Positions 37,347-51,467 of a DNA stretch of 64,000 bases are shown piece by piece. A model generated the notes under the pieces. It had not been told where the DNA came from. It was given only the letters and a program-made list of their open reading frames with translations, and did no database searches. Position 1 is the stretch's first letter, and every line of letters begins with the position of its first letter. Origin of the DNA: Ricinus communis (Eukaryota > Streptophyta > Magnoliopsida > Malpighiales > Euphorbiaceae); assembly GCF_019578655.1 (NCBI RefSeq), contig NC_063257.1, positions 1,984,001-2,048,000 of the forward strand. The letters are read 5' to 3'. Both the position numbers and the translations under genes were made by a program.

Positions 37347-40300
37347 GGGTGCTGCCCCTCCATAAAATAAAACTCCACAGCACTAATAAAGATAATATGG
37401 GTTGTTAAAAGGAAAATGATTAGTAACTCATTATATGAATAGTATTATAATGGGTAGTTAAATATTCATAAAACAGAAGCATAAGAGATGAAATGATCTA
37501 TAAAATAAATAAATATGCAATTAGTTATTACATATTTATTTGTATAATTAGTTATTACACCAATCAGGATCTTAAAATAAAAGTTAAAAGGGGAAAATAA
37601 AGAGAGCTTTGTTTGCAGAGCTAATTGGGTAGTTAAAGTGGAGATCAGTCACCTAATCTTAGCAGTTAGTGTAATTCTCCAAGTCTAAGTCATATATTAG
37701 CATGACATGTATGAACAAGGAAGAAGAAGGTCAAAAGTATCTAGATATTATGTTGACTTTCAGAATGTATCAAAGCATTTGCTAAGCTGAGAACATTTTT
37801 TATTATGCATGATCTTTGCATTGTGGAGTTAAAGTAGGCTCTCTTGCATTTATCTAATCTATGTTGAAAACCTGATGAACAATAACAGATTTGAATTTCT
37901 TTTTTATTGCATGCGATCGTCAATTCCCTGAGACAATTTATTCAATAATCATACAAATTATATTAGTTTATATCCTGGCCTGTCATATCAGTAATTAGAT
38001 GCAAGCTAGATTAATTTCGAATGAAAATCAGATAAGAGAAATAGACCTTGAAATGAACTTCTGGAACTTTTCAAATGGAAATTGATGTGTGAATAGATGT
38101 GGTGTGAGTCTTATCTTTGTATAGTATTGTTCATAACTAATCTATTAAATTCGCATAAAATGACATTGAGATAGGGGCACAGTGAGCACATTGAAGTTGT
38201 ACCCTATAGGCAATTACTAAATAATTTATTGTTTCTTATAATATATAATTATAAATTATTTATTCTAATTCTAATTTTTTTTTTTTTTTTTTATGAAAGG
38301 GAAACCCGCACAGACGTTTTAGGTGGGTACATGGCATATGTTGGTAACATATTAAAATGAATACCAAACTCTATGCACAAAATCAATATCCAATGTCTAT
38401 CCCTGAGCCAGCAGAACCGGCATTGTCCTATATATGTATATGTTACATCCCCAAACCAGGCAGGCATACAACCCTTAATCCTAGGGCATATCACAATCTC
38501 TTCGATTTCGACTCACTTTCTTCTCAAATAACAGAACCAAACCCTTTCTTGTTTGGCTGGTGGGGTCAAATCATTTCTCACTAACCAGCTCTCATTCAGC
38601 TCCATGAATCCCGTTCTCGTGCGGAACTCTATTACGCCTGAGGCCTACAGTTGGGCTCTTAAAAAGAAAAATTCTTATTCGAAGGTCTTCGTCATATCAC
38701 ATACCATTATTATTCTAGTAAAAAAGAACCCAATTCGGTTCTGTATAATATATATGCAATTTCCATTGCCAAGTAGCTACTGTTTAATTTGTTAATGGAT
38801 TAATATATGTGTATATATATAATTATAATATGGTATTGTTTCCCAACCACACCATCACTCCAAACATCATTAATGCCTGTAAATTTATAAATATGCCAAT
38901 AATTGGATGGTGGATCATTAATTAATATCATAAATTTTAACTTGGCTGTAGTGATGTTAATATTAAAATAATTCTCATATTTTTCTTTTTGCTGAGTTCC
39001 TTAGGGTCCTCCTATTTTTGATTGGCCTAGTTACATTTTAATACTAGAAATTGATGGCTCATTATATTGTGGCCGCCTGCTTCACACGAATGCATGCCTT
39101 TTTTGCCAATTTGATATTAGCCCCTTTAGATCAACTCCACGTTCCCCAATTCTTGCTTTCCTATTAAGTAATGCTCTTTCTGCTACTTAATTACTTATAT
39201 ACTAGAGTTTTTGTTAGTGATTTTACAATTAATTTATAATTTTTTATAAGGGTAATAAACAAAATATAAATATATAATAAAAATTAAATATTCTCTTTGA
39301 GAAAAAAGAAAAAAGAAAAAAGAAAAATAAGGGGGCATAAACCTGAAATATATATAGACTAATAAATTTTATGAATGTGTTTTCACAACCAAAATTAATT
39401 CGTAAAAACTCGAATTTTTCATGAGAAACTTGAATTGCAACCCAAATTCTGCACTACATCTACATTTTGGATATTTCTCAGGAAATTTTTAATATATATG
39501 AAATATGTTAAGCACTGATTACTTAAAAGGAGCTGGTCCATATATGATTTGTCATCTACTTCACAATCATGAATGCAATGTCTATTTTAATATTCAGCAC
39601 CAGATTTTAAAAGTAAAAGAAACAAATATGTGTTCAATTCAAAAAATGACACTGAATCATTTGTTTAATTCCACCATCCAAAAGTCTAGAAAAGGTTAAT
39701 TATGTGATTAGAAATAAGAAATAATTGACACTTGAAATGTAGCTAGAAAAGGCTCTGCTACTTGGGAATCTCAAAAACAAACTGTGGGGACAACATTTCT
39801 TTTAGTATAGTTTATGATTTGTTGCAATTTCTGGTTGCAACATTAATTAAATTTCTAATCCAATTACTCATGAATAGGTTCTGATGTTGACTTAGCCAAT
39901 CATTTATGTCTTTACAAATATCTGACTTAAATGAATTTGTCACAGACCCATTATCTTCTAATTTCTATAAATCCAACTTGTTATTTAGATAAAATCTTAT
40001 TACATAAGGATTATGGTTGCATAGTATTACAAGTGTAATAGGCTCAAAACATTTGGTGTTTTAGATTTCAATTTTTTTTTTTGTGTAAAAGAGAAATTAA
40101 GGGTTTCTTTGTTTTTCTTTTGGGGGTCATGTGACAGCTAGGAGGGAAAGAAATGACAAACCTGAAAGACAAGAGCATTGCTTCACTATAAGGACAGGTT
40201 TAGTACAAAGTTTTGGTCATTCTATTTATAAATAGTTGTTGTCTCTATTACTTCCATTTCATATTTTTGGTTATTATATAGAAAACTACATCGATTTCTG

Positions 40301-42752
40301 TTAGAGAGACAAGGCCCATCATCGAGAAACAATAAATAAGGTACCAAAACAAGAATTATATTAAATAGAATAGCAAAATCCTGTTTTAAGAATTCAAGAA
40401 ATAAGAGGTTTCTAAGTATGAAAAGTTCAGTAACTTCACCTGCTTCATTCGAACTCCTTTTGATTATAAACAGGTTAAGTTTAAGCCTGTGAGCAACTTA
40501 TTTAGATTTTATTAGAATTACATGTAGCTTATTTATTTATTTTAAGATTATAATGAAGTTTAATTTGTTAATAAATAATTATTCATTCCTCTTTTATTTT
40601 ATAAAACTTAAATATTTCAATATTAACCGATATTTATATTGTTATGTTAACTTTACGTATTTTATATAATATTCTATGATGAGATATTAATTTCTATTGA
40701 CATGATTTTATCGGAGAATATTCTTAAATTTTATATATATTAATCAAAGGCTTAATTAAGATTCATAGAAGCTTGTCAATGTTAAGTGAACATAGGGGAT
40801 TCAGTTTGGCTAGATTTATTAAGTAAATGAGGAATTCCTAAATTTAAATTACAGAAATAAATAAATAAATAAATAAAAAGACATACCAAAACCTTGCCCC
40901 ACAATTGATTTGCATCCCACTTTTAAATGTGATGGCCCAAGCCCATTTTGACAATTGTCTATTCCTCTTAAAATCCTTGCCGTTATTTCAAAAAAGAAAG
41001 TAAAAAATCCCTGCCGTGGTCAAAACACAATTACAGGAAACTGCAGTCAGTGTTTTCCTTCTTCCCTTTATACTGTTTTCTATCCATTTATTAATTTTAA
41101 TAAGTTGTTAAGGTGAGAGAGGGAGAAGGAATTGTACTTCCCATAGAATTGAAAAACCGACCAAGTCTTATCTCGGCTGGTGGTGGTTTGCATTAAATAA
41201 AATTGGACCAAATATTGAGCTACTAAATGGACAAAAAAAGAGGTTCGTCAAGGTCCAAGAAAATAATTGCCAGTCCCTTGCTAAAATATACAATAACAAA
41301 AGAGAAGAAAATAAGCAAAGGGATCATATTTATCCCTTATGCTGCATAACTCCCAGGACAAGTGGATAAGACTAAGACCAAGCTGCTTCGTTATACAGAA
41401 TTAATAGAAGACACTTCTTTCTTGCAACCACCAATAAACTAACCATATTTTCTCTACCTTTTACCTTCTAAGTGGGGTTCCTATCATTTTAAACAATCTA
41501 AAGAAAAAGAAGAGAACGACAAATTTTTAAGAAAGAAAATTATGATAGAACAATAAGAATAGGAAGCAGAGCGGAAGGAATAGGGAATCATTGTTGTGTC
41601 CCTACAAGAGACAATGTGGAGGAAGGGGTGGGTGGCAACTTTTGCCTTCATGCTCTATCTAATCTGTGAGAAACCTTTGGAACAAATTAAGTTCTAATTA
41701 CTCTAAACCTAGCCTAAACTAAAGCGTGGGGAGAAAAAGAACAAAAGACGTTCGGCTTCAGAACATTGCAACTTTTTAGAGGCTATATACAATTTACTCT
41801 ATTTTGGCTTAGAGCAATCGTGCACTTAAGAAAAGCCCAATTTTGCGGCTATCTAAGAAGAGACTGCTAATCATACATAAAGAAAATTATGGTCTTTGTC
41901 TAATTTGTTGAAACATCTATCTCCACATTGCATTGAATTCCAAAGTCCATCCCCTACTTCTAAAACAGGATTATTATGAGGCTATAAACAAAAGGAAAAA
42001 ACACAAAATCTATAAGAAGATTATGCATCTATTTGTTGCATAATTTATTATTTAAAATACCACTAATAATAACTGTCGCTGTTCAAAGATGATGAACAAA
42101 TTAATTAATGAGTAATCAGGTCCCAATACATATCGAGATATTGAAAATCTTTCTTGCTGCGCAGAAGGGTGCCGAAATGCAGATGGTATCACCTGATTCT
42201 TACGTGTAATAACAAGAGGGGGTTAAAGAAAAGGGGTGCTTTTCTTCTCTTGCTTTTGTAATAATAAAAGAAAGAATGTCCTTAATTGTAGCTAGACATC
42301 ACTTTCATGTTCTGGGCAAGCAAAAAAGAAAGCTGTATGATTTTGGTAGTGATAAATCCCCGTCACCAATTACACAAGCAAAACTGGATTCATCTCATAT
42401 TTTTCACAAGTCATTTCTTTTAAACTTTCAGGCAGGGAAGGACACAACATTATCTGTACTTCAAAACTTCACCAAAACAGATTCAATTGACCGAGAACAA
42501 ATTTAAGGAAAATTAAAAAGCCATCAAGAAAAGAAATGGATTTTGCATAGAAATGCTTACTGTAACGATTGAAAATGGCAAAAGAAACTCATAATTCATA
42601 ATTCATAATTGCCATCAAACAGGAATTATGCTATTTACATACAATCTACTTTCGTTAAAATCGAGATAGATTTTAACTTCTTAATGCCTAATTCCTTCCG
42701 TTTTTAATCTCTCTATTCACTTTTTCTTACCGCTATTAATCACAACAGTAAA
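37347..42752. other. gene-poor interval
   Basis: About 5.4 kb of AT-rich DNA with homopolymer runs (T-run at 38275-38292) and an AAAT microsatellite (40856-40877). Short ORFs at 38357-38584, 38553-38795, 39505-39699 and 42276-42506 show no domain, splice context or family resemblance. I see no gene. Confidence 0.5.
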
Positions 42753-43550
42753 TTACTCCTCTTTCTCTTGCATTAGAGCAGCAAAATTCTCATCTCTCAA
42801 ACTCTTCTTTTTACTAGCTATAAAACTCTCAATTGTAAGCCTGAACTCTTCATTATTCATATCCTTTATTGACTTACTGTGTCTCCGATCACCACCACCG
42901 GCAACCACTACCATTTCCCTTCCATTAATTTCTGTCTCCGAGCGCCGCAATACTCTTCGTTGACTCCTCCTCTTCTTCTTCTTCTCCTCCACCGCATACT
43001 TCTCGGATTGCGTCCTCATAAAACGCTTGTCTTCTGTATCATCAACTGTAGTACTTTCTGGAACCATAAGGTCGCGTACTTGATTCTCATGATCAATAGC
43101 AGCAACATTCTCGTAATGAACAATCTGTTTGTCGCTAAAGATAATCTCTTCCGGTTGAATAATCTCCGGTGCCGGCGAGACGACTGTTTGTTTCTGATTT
43201 TCTTTTTCCTCGTCGGACAGCGTTTTCCGGTGATAGGAGGAGGAGAAGGAGACGTATTGGTCGTAAAGGTTGTGATTAGACACGTTGTGGTTCTGGTTTG
43301 AGGTGGAGAAACTGTATATAAGGAAAACGAGCGTGTTGATCAGGCCAAAAATGACGAACTGATGGTTTAAAAGAGGGAGATAAAGTGACGGCATGCCTTC
43401 AACGACAGGAATGATCAAACTAATGAACCACCATAGAAGAGCGAAAGTAACTGCCAAGTGTAAACAGAGTGTAAAGATTCTCTGTCGTTTGTATCTTCTC
43501 ATGGCGTCGGCTTTTTCAGCTTTTAATGTATCAAACTCAGAGGAAGCCAT
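42753..43550 (-). CDS. DUF4408/DUF761-type two-helix membrane protein
   Basis: An uninterrupted 265-codon frame from the ATG at 43550, the first Met in good context (MASSEFDTLKAEKADAMRR). An in-frame Met 16 codons upstream is less likely. Two hydrophobic segments (about residues 28-48 and 63-83) are separated by a short Pro-containing loop, as in the DUF4408 N-terminal region. A long polar region with Lys/Arg-rich KKKKRRSQRRVLRRSE follows. The C-terminus NNEEFRLTIESFIASKKKSL matches the DUF761 type found in plant cotton-fibre-like proteins. Function of the family is unknown. A single exon is normal. The upstream sequence on the coding strand is rich in A and G runs. Confidence 0.8.
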   Translation of the reverse strand: MASSEFDTLKAEKADAMRRYKRQRIFTLCLHLAVTFALLWWFISLIIPVVEGMPSLYLPLLNHQFVIFGLINTLVFLIYSFSTSNQNHNVSNHNLYDQYVSFSSSYHRKTLSDEEKENQKQTVVSPAPEIIQPEEIIFSDKQIVHYENVAAIDHENQVRDLMVPESTTVDDTEDKRFMRTQSEKYAVEEKKKKRRSQRRVLRRSETEINGREMVVVAGGGDRRHSKSIKDMNNEEFRLTIESFIASKKKSLRDENFAALMQEKEE

Positions 43551-45524
43551 TTTGATGATCAACCGAAGTATATAATGAAAATATGATAGTGAGTGCAATT
43601 GAGCTGAGAGAGTTCAATGATCTTTTTTTGTTTTTTTTTTTTAATCTTTTTCTTTTCTTCAGCCGCGAAGGAGAGACTAAGGAAGTAGTAAAACGAAACT
43701 GGCGATGCCAGAGGTTTATTTTCCAGGCTTTTATAGACCTGAGCTTGACTTCTCGTGAAGAATTATTATTCTTTTTCTTTTTTTTCTTTGAGCAACTGGA
43801 AAACCCTTTTTTTTTTTTCTTTTTTCTTTTTTCCCCTATCTTTTCGGCACACAAATTTTATACTGAACTCATAATTTCAGTCAATTGTAGGATGCGGCAG
43901 TTATAATAATTAAAATTTTTAAAAAATTCACATAAAATATTTATAAGTTTTGAACAAAAAAATTAATCTACAATTAAAAAAAATGGTTAGTTCAGTTAGT
44001 GGGAAAAAAGAACCTAGTTAATAACCGTTTTTTCAATAAACCCAAAAAATAAAATAAAAATTGAGTTAATTAGAAATGAATGCAATGGATTAATTGTTTA
44101 TTAAAAATTTTAAATTATGTTTCCCAATTAACTAATTAGCTGGGAGTTTACCGGCTTTTTATTTTTCGAGGCCTCGTGGTAGAATGAGTAATGGAAATTG
44201 ACCTGTACGTATATAAAGACTTGGACTTGATGGACGCGCGCGCGAGGGGGACACCGACTTCTTTTAACTCAATGTATAGACTAGCCACCGTAACCATTAC
44301 TCTCATATATAGGGGTGAATTTCACTGCAGTCCTTATTTTTAAATATATTTCTATTACTGTCCCATGACAATTCCTTACACTTCAATTTGATAACCTTAA
44401 AATCCTTTTTCTTGACATAAATTATTTCTGTAAGTTTGAAAAGTGATACGCTTTATATTTTATTAGACTTTTTCTTAATGTAAAGTTATTAAAATTTTAA
44501 TAGTAAATATAGAATAAGTCTTTTAATACAAACTTCTCGCAAAATTGTCAAAGGGATGAATGAAGAACCCATATGCCAAACTACATATTACTACATTAAC
44601 ATTGACAAATGCATGTAAAATGGAATATTAAGACAGTGATTATAAAAATATAATTTAGCAGCTTTTAACATATGGCTAGTACAAAGTCCAATCCTCTATC
44701 CTTATTTACCTTTCTTTTAAACCCAAATCAAAGAAAATAGCTGAAAGAAAGAGGGATCACCCCTTCGGAAAGTCTTAAATGTTTTATATTTTTTACAATT
44801 AAATCCTAAAGTTTCCTTTTTACAATCAATTTCTAACATTTACAAAAAATAAAAATAAACCCTCTCCGTCAGTCACACCTTTAGTCAAACAAATTCTCAT
44901 TAGCCCAATTTTCAAATTTTAACTATATATATAATTCTTCAAGTTTTAGATTGTACCAAACAAGACTCTTGCAAGCTGTAAAACAAAACTTTAAGAGTTT
45001 TAACATCATTGCATACTTAAAGATTGTATTTCATACTTTACCTAATAATTTAATTTTTTAAATGAGAATATAAAAAAAGACTAAAACACGTCACTTTTTT
45101 AAAAAAAAAAAAACTTGAAAATAAAATTATAAAAATAAGAATTACATTTTATTATAAAAATGAGAGAATTTTGAAAACATTCAGTAGCTCAAATATAAGA
45201 TATAAAAACTTAAATTGGATAATAGGAACTGCAAAACTCTTTGGAATTTCAAAGTCATTATCCAAAAAGAAATATGGGAATCACGAATATATTGAGTGGC
45301 ATCTTTGAAGGTTTAATCCGGAAATTAAAACTCAAGTACACACACAGTGAAAAATAAATTAGAAGGAAGGAAAAGGGAGCACGGACTTGAACTTAAAAAA
45401 GAAAAAAAAGAGAAAAAGAAAAGAAAAGAAACAATTGCGTAGATTATCATACAATTTTTAAAGGACACTTTTATGTTATTCAGATAAAATTCATTTATTT
45501 CTAAACTGGAATCTTTTAACTACT

Positions 45525-45554
45525 GGTAGTGGTGGTGGCGGCGGCGGCGGCGGT
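45525..45554. repeat. GGT/GGC trinucleotide microsatellite
   Basis: GGT units turn into a GGCGGCGGCGGCGGCGG run in otherwise AT-rich intergenic DNA. Confidence 0.9.
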
Positions 45555-47741
45555 CAGAGATAATTGATCAAGAAAAACTTACAGACGAAACACTACATTC
45601 ATCGTGGAACAGAAAACAATGGAAGAAAAAGGGGACCAAATAATGTGTAACCAAAAAAATAAAAATAAAATTGAGACAGTTTTCTTTAAAAGATAATGTA
45701 AATAAAAAGGCAGGCTCTAATATATCATATCATACATTCTTGGGAAATCAAAGGGACCAACAAGCAAGCAAGCACTAGTAGCGAAGATCACGTGTGACAT
45801 GAAACTCAACCATTAGAATTAAGAAAAAAGAGAGAAGAAAAATTAAGAGACCAGTAGTTTTTATTTATGGTTTTTGGGACCAGGACTAGGGGTTTTGACT
45901 CAGGAGTTTCTATAAAGGACAATGTTATACAAAAAGGAGAGATTTTTTCTTTTATCAAACGGCATTAGAAAAAAGAAAATTAGAGAAGGATAATAGACTG
46001 TTCCTTTATCTTACTGTACAAGTAAAACCCATTAATCCTTCAGACACATAACATAAATTGTAATTCTTAAATCAACCAGGTTTGGTATTTGAAGCTGAGT
46101 TTTAGCTGTGCTGCATACAAACAAGAGAATCAAATTGGCATGAAAGTCAGCTTCGCGATAAGCCCTTTGAAGACACTGTCACATCCAAGGGTAAATACAG
46201 TGTTGCACGAAAGTGCATTTATCTGCTTAAATTTTTATTAGCTCTCTCAGCTCCACACTGCCCGTCATTAATTGAGTGACTAATAGGTTGAGATTAGGTA
46301 AAGATGATGCTTCATTAACAAAACTATCTAGCATTAAAAAATTTAAGAATAAAGGAAAAAAGTTACGGTCGCTTTTGGGTCCCCAACAAAATAAAAAGGT
46401 AATCATGCATTATGCATCTCTAGGGTTTATGTGGAAAGACTAGCAGCCAATTGCTTGTTCTGACCCAAAACACATATCCAAAGATTCATGTCATAATCAT
46501 GCATATCTAATATCTACTTCCAATTAAACACGATTTAAATAAGTGTTATTTTCTATATTAACAAATTGAATTAACATGCTTTTGTATAAATCTGTTATAA
46601 TTTTGTGAGACTTCCTATTCCGTATTTGTTTTATTAATTAAAAGAAAAGGAACAAATACGTGCAAATTAATTTTTAAAATTAACTGGTTTCAATTATTGT
46701 GGCTTACCAATTACCATGTATATGTATAGTCAGGCCATCCCATGATTTTATTTAAATGACGAAATTCAGGTATATTCATTGGATTTATATAAATTATCAT
46801 GTTTATGGTAGAGATATATAAATAAGTAGCAAGTGTGTTGTGTGACTTATAGTTCATGGTCTCCAATCCTAACAAACTAAAAAAATGAAAAATAAACTTA
46901 TAATACTAAGTCCCCGAAACAATTCAGAAGGAGAGAAAAATAAAAAGAAAACACTGAGAATGGGGAAATGGGATGATTTGGCTACATTAGGTGTCGTTTG
47001 CAATAATAGAATGAATTATATCAACGGCAACTAGAAGATTGACTCTTCCCCCATATACATCACTTCTTTTGACTGCATATTTGGTCATGGGAGATTATGT
47101 TTGAAATATTTATTTTCCAATTTCTTATTATTGAAATGGACCGAAAACCAAATTATAAGTTTATATTATGTTATAGGAACAGATGAGGCCAATTTCATGT
47201 ATATTTTTTATGCATAACTGAATTTCTTTTTGTTTAATTGGGTTTAAAGTTAAATTTATGCATGCCAAAAGAAAAAGAAGAAGAAGACTTTTAAAGTATA
47301 GATAGCGCCAATTAATTTTCATGTGAAAGTTGGGTGGGTGAAAAATCTTAAATCGTCCCAAATGAGATTGTAACTTTAATCGAGTCGTGTCAACTTCGGA
47401 AGCGTGCCCCTCTTTGCAAGAAAAAATTAAAAAAAGGAAAAGAAAAACAAGCGAATGAACGTTTCTCTCGTCAAGTACGTCCTGAAGGTGGATAATCAGT
47501 TTAAGAAAAATAAATAAAAGTTGGATGAGACCAGTAGAATACAGAAGTTGGATAAGATCACAAGCAGCCAGTACCATTTGGTCCAGCTCCAGTATTATCC
47601 ATCCCGACCTTTCCTTTTAATTGCAAAAAGCATCATCAACAACTAGCTATAGGATAACAGGATTTTCTTTCAATTCTAATTTAATTGCACTTACATAAGA
47701 ATATGTACTAATATATTTTACTAATATCTTCATGTCTGCAA

Positions 47742-47769
<28 letters not shown>
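47742..47769. repeat. AT dinucleotide microsatellite
   Basis: About 13 consecutive AT units. Confidence 0.9.
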
Positions 47770-47774
<5 letters not shown>

Positions 47775-49494
47775 TGTTTGTAAAAATAAATACAAGTTGA
47801 CAAGTATTGTTTTTTCTTTTTTAATGTGAACTACCAACAAACATTGACCACAATCTTATCAGTAAGGATATCTATAATGACATAAGATGTGGTGGTGATT
47901 TATGTAACTAAAAAGAAAATGGGCACTGATAGATTAATATAAGCAGTACATTACTTCATTAAGTTATTAACAAACCATTTTTATTTTTTTTTTATCTATT
48001 TAGTTCTTTGCTTTTGGAATTTAAAATGTTGCTTCCCAGAAAAAATGTTTTTATTTTTTGAAAACGAGATTTATTTATGAACATAATAATCTTCTGTGTA
48101 AGTATTAGGGCAATACTTTTTTCTTGCAAGATGATGTGGAAACAAGTGTGCAGGTGCCTTTCCACAACTGCCCAGCTGTTTAAACAGCTTAAGTAAAGCA
48201 AAATTATCCCCGAAAAGGAAAACCCAGAAGAAAAGGAGAGAGAGATGAACAAAGGGAGTGATAGAAAGCAAGAATCTCACTCGCCAAGTAATAATAATGT
48301 CAATCTTTTTCTTACACTAGAGAGCTTCTATATTTCCCCAGATTCGATGGGTGAATCCTTTGCTGCCAGATCACAAACAATCTGCCACTTGTAAGAACCT
48401 AACCGTGACTTTATCACTTCCTCTCGTTACAGTGAAAAGGTAAATTTTAGAGAAAGCATAGATACATTATCCTGTCATAAAATGATAGTAGTTATTGAAT
48501 GACTCAGACGAAGAGCCAATACGATTGACACAGCAGTCGTTGGTGTTTCGTCAGTGCACTTGAATTGCAATCGTCACAGCCAAATATAATATATCAATTG
48601 CCCAAATAGTCAAATAGAACGGCACTTTTTTAATTTTAGTTATCCTCTTATTTATCACTCATTCTACTTAGATTGACAACAGTCATCAGAAATATTACGA
48701 TAAATGACAGTTGGACCAACCAACTGCAATTGACTCAATACAAGTATTTGAAGAAAAATAAAATTATAAAATTCTTTAATTATGCTCCTTTTTGGTGGAT
48801 GCTTTTCTGTCATCGCCCTTAAATATATCTGCGAGAGAGGACCTTAAAGCTAGTTGGATAAGAAGGAATGAAAAGAAATCCGTGCAAGTATTAATTAAAA
48901 GAGGGAAAAAGGAACAGAAGAGGGAACATTTTTCCAGAAGGAGAATCATGCAATGCTAAAGCCAAACAGCAAAAAGAAAAAGGAAGAATTTAAAGTAGTG
49001 GCATACACCAATAATAAATTACTACAAAGTTTTGTATCCAGTAGTTGGAAGGCAGTATTAATTGAAAAGCTACAATTGGATAGTGATCCAGTGTGGCAAC
49101 CTTACAAACAAAAGTTCATAATTGTCGCACAAAGGCTCCCAGTTTGAAACAATTTAATTCCCATAAGCCCATGAGACTCAATGAGCCTTGTCCACTTGCC
49201 GCCCACAATGCAGCTCAAGTCCAACTCTTCTGACCTCAATACTTGGATATTAATCCAGTCTGCTCTCATCTTCATCAAAGAAGAGTCAAATCTCAGTAGA
49301 CATTTTGCAGTCTGAATTTCATAAGGTGCAGCCGAGTTTGCTGAACGTTATTGTCGTTTATCATCTATAATCCAATCCAGATTTTCAAACTTCTTGTGTT
49401 CTGTTGTCTACCCTTACATGCATATAGACACGGTATGTCGATCCATGTGATGATGATGAAATAAAAATTCTAATCTTGAATTGAAGGATACAGG

Positions 49495-49502
49495 CTATAA
49501 AT
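49495..49502 (+). promoter_or_regulatory. TATA box of defensin gene
   Basis: CTATAAAT lies about 45 bases before the ATG at 49547. This implies a very short 5' untranslated leader of roughly 15-20 bases. Confidence 0.6.
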
Positions 49503-49546
49503 ACGACCTTGCATACTCCCTTTTTTGGATATCGACTAGGAAAACG

Positions 49547-49931
49547 ATGGCTAAGCTACATTTTCCCACCCTACTCTGCCTCTTTATCTTCCTCTTCCTC
49601 CTTGTTTCTACAGGTACAAATCCCTAACAAATCTTCTTATATCATCTTTACATGCTGCCACTAGGTGCTCTATGTTTTCGTTTGCGAGTTTGTAAGTGTA
49701 TGTGCATGTGTTTGCAAATTCATAATTTTACTCTGAGATTATGTTTGGCGGAATGCAGAGATGCAAGTAACACAAGCAAAAGTTTGCCAGAGGCGCAGCA
49801 AGACATGGTCAGGATTTTGTGGAAGCACGAAGAACTGTGACCGTCAATGCAAGAATTGGGAGGGCGCCTTGCATGGAGCTTGCCATGCACAGTTCCCAGG
49901 AGTTGCATGTTTCTGTTACTTCAAATGTTAA
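49547..49931 (+). CDS. Plant defensin (gamma-thionin fold)
   Basis: Two exons, 49547-49613 and 49759-49931, split after codon 22 plus one base, as in typical plant defensin genes. Together they give 79 residues. The first exon is nearly all signal peptide (Met-Ala-Lys then a Leu/Phe-rich core), sending the product to the secretory pathway and cell wall. The mature part begins near QAKVCQRRS and holds eight cysteines in the defensin spacing (four disulphides), including the GxC gamma-core beginning GACHAQFPG. Plant defensins are small antimicrobial, mostly antifungal, peptides acting outside the cell. A TATA box lies just upstream. No lesion is visible. Confidence 0.93.
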
Positions 49932-50980
49932 TCAAGCTCTAAGCACTATTGCTATGCTCTTGAGTGTAAAATTTCACAAACCAACTCTGTAGAGATGATA
50001 TTACTACTACCAGTGTGCCAGAGTATCTACTAAATAACCAGCAATGAACTATGTCAACAAGGTTTCTCTTTCCTCTCATTAATGCAAATAAACTTTTGCT
50101 GAAAGTATCCCTTACTCTGCCTATGTATGTAAGAAGGTGTGTGCATCCAGATGTCTATGCCTGTCCAGGTCTGCGCAGAGACAGACCCACTTGTAGATAA
50201 TTGGATATGCCTTGAGCAACACAGGTAAACCTTGTTCTATTGTTTTGGTGGCTGATAAAGGGGAAGAAAAAAGGCATTCATGAAGAAAACCCTTCTGAAA
50301 ATCCAATTACAATATCCTTTTTCCTTGAGAGAAGCCAAGAACTGGACTAACTTATAGTCTTTTTCTGAAAGGAGAATACCGCCATCTTAACTTCATCCAA
50401 CAGCATTAACATCCTCAAATTAGCTAAGGATAACAACGAGATTTCACGTCCTCATACCATAACATTTTGGCAAATAGAGCAATACATTCTCAACCAAATA
50501 AATCAAATATAAAACATGAAATTGATGATAATAGAAACCAATAGTTTAGCATTTGATACCAAATCCATGTCACATCCTCTATCAACAAATACTTAAAGTA
50601 ATGACAAGGTATTATTAGTATTAGCAAAGGCATATTTTTGCAAATTCTGTACCTGAAGGCTGAAAAGTCGCTTGCTTTTTAACTGCCTAAAAGTTCAAAT
50701 TCTGAATCCAATTCCTCAAATTATAAAAAAGTAGATATAATCTCAGTCCGACTTTCTATTCTTTTATCATGCTCCAATAACAGTGACTAAACCCACACAT
50801 TAAGCACCAAAAATATACAAATTGCAGCAGCACAATACGTCGATCTCACAAGAAAACATAGCAAATAACTTAAAGAGAATATGCTAGCCAAATTAACATA
50901 CCCAAATAATATGCATTCCATCAAAGAACTAACAGGCAATTACACGATTACCAAAATAAAACACAAACCCTCTTTCTTGT
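49932..50980. other. intergenic, defensin 3' side and bL31 3' side
   Basis: AT-rich DNA holding the 3' ends of two convergent genes. No other feature is seen. Confidence 0.55.
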
Positions 50981-51467
50981 TTACTTCTTTTTCCCTTTGG
51001 CAGACTTTTTCCTAGAAGGCAAAATAATTTCGCCTTTAAGAACAGGAATTTCCATAATCTGAGACAATTCACCGAATTTTTTGCGAAACTTCTCGACCTG
51101 GTCGGCGTCGACAAGGACAGCCGAGCGGTTACCGAGGTAAAACGGATGGTTACCGGACCAAACATCAACTACGTACTCCTTCTGAGTCCCACCTGTGGTC
51201 ATCACCAATTCTCCATTGCAATACACTTTAGCGTCCTCATGAAATTCCGGGTGAATGTCTTTTTTCCTGCACGTCACCTGCAGGTTAAAATTCCTCACTG
51301 CACTCGCCTTTACCTGCTATTCAAATAGGGAAATATTAAATAACTGAACTGAGAGGAGAAATGAAATTGAGAAAATTGGAATGTTTTGAATTGACCTTCT
51401 TGATGGGTACAAGCGGAGGAGACAATGGTTTAATTTGCAGGAATGTGTTGGTTAGAGTGTGCGCCAT
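50981..51467 (-). CDS. RPL31: Plastid 50S ribosomal protein bL31
   Basis: A nuclear gene for a chloroplast ribosome component. Exons 51396-51467 and 50981-51313 (donor GTCAAT, acceptor AATAGCAG) give 134 residues. The first 40 or so residues (MAHTLTNTFLQIKPLSPP onward) are Ser/Thr/Pro-rich with few acids, as in a plastid transit peptide. The ribosomal domain then starts CRKKDIHPEFHEDAKVYCNG and contains VDVWSGNHPFYLG. It ends in a basic tail (KKSAKGKKK). The two cysteines give a partial version of the zinc pair found in some bacterial L31 proteins. Plant plastid L31 keeps this same pattern. Confidence 0.95.

Larger units (their letters stand above)
43551..49494. other. gene-poor interval
   Basis: About 5.9 kb, AT-rich. 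It holds homopolymer T/C runs (43621-43835), a CG run GACGCGCGCGCGAGGGGG (44233-44250), a GGT/GGC microsatellite (45525-45554), and an AT microsatellite (47742-47769). ORFs at 47161-47577, 47992-48280 and 48953-49147 lack domain or codon support. No gene is claimed. Confidence 0.5.

Noticed and set aside
43537..43906. Lys-rich and Phe-rich ORFs on both strands
   Set aside because: They are translations of homopolymer T/C runs upstream of the DUF4408 gene.
47161..48280. Several minus ORFs of 69-138 residues
   Set aside because: Hydrophobic, low-complexity translations of AT-rich DNA without splice or domain support.
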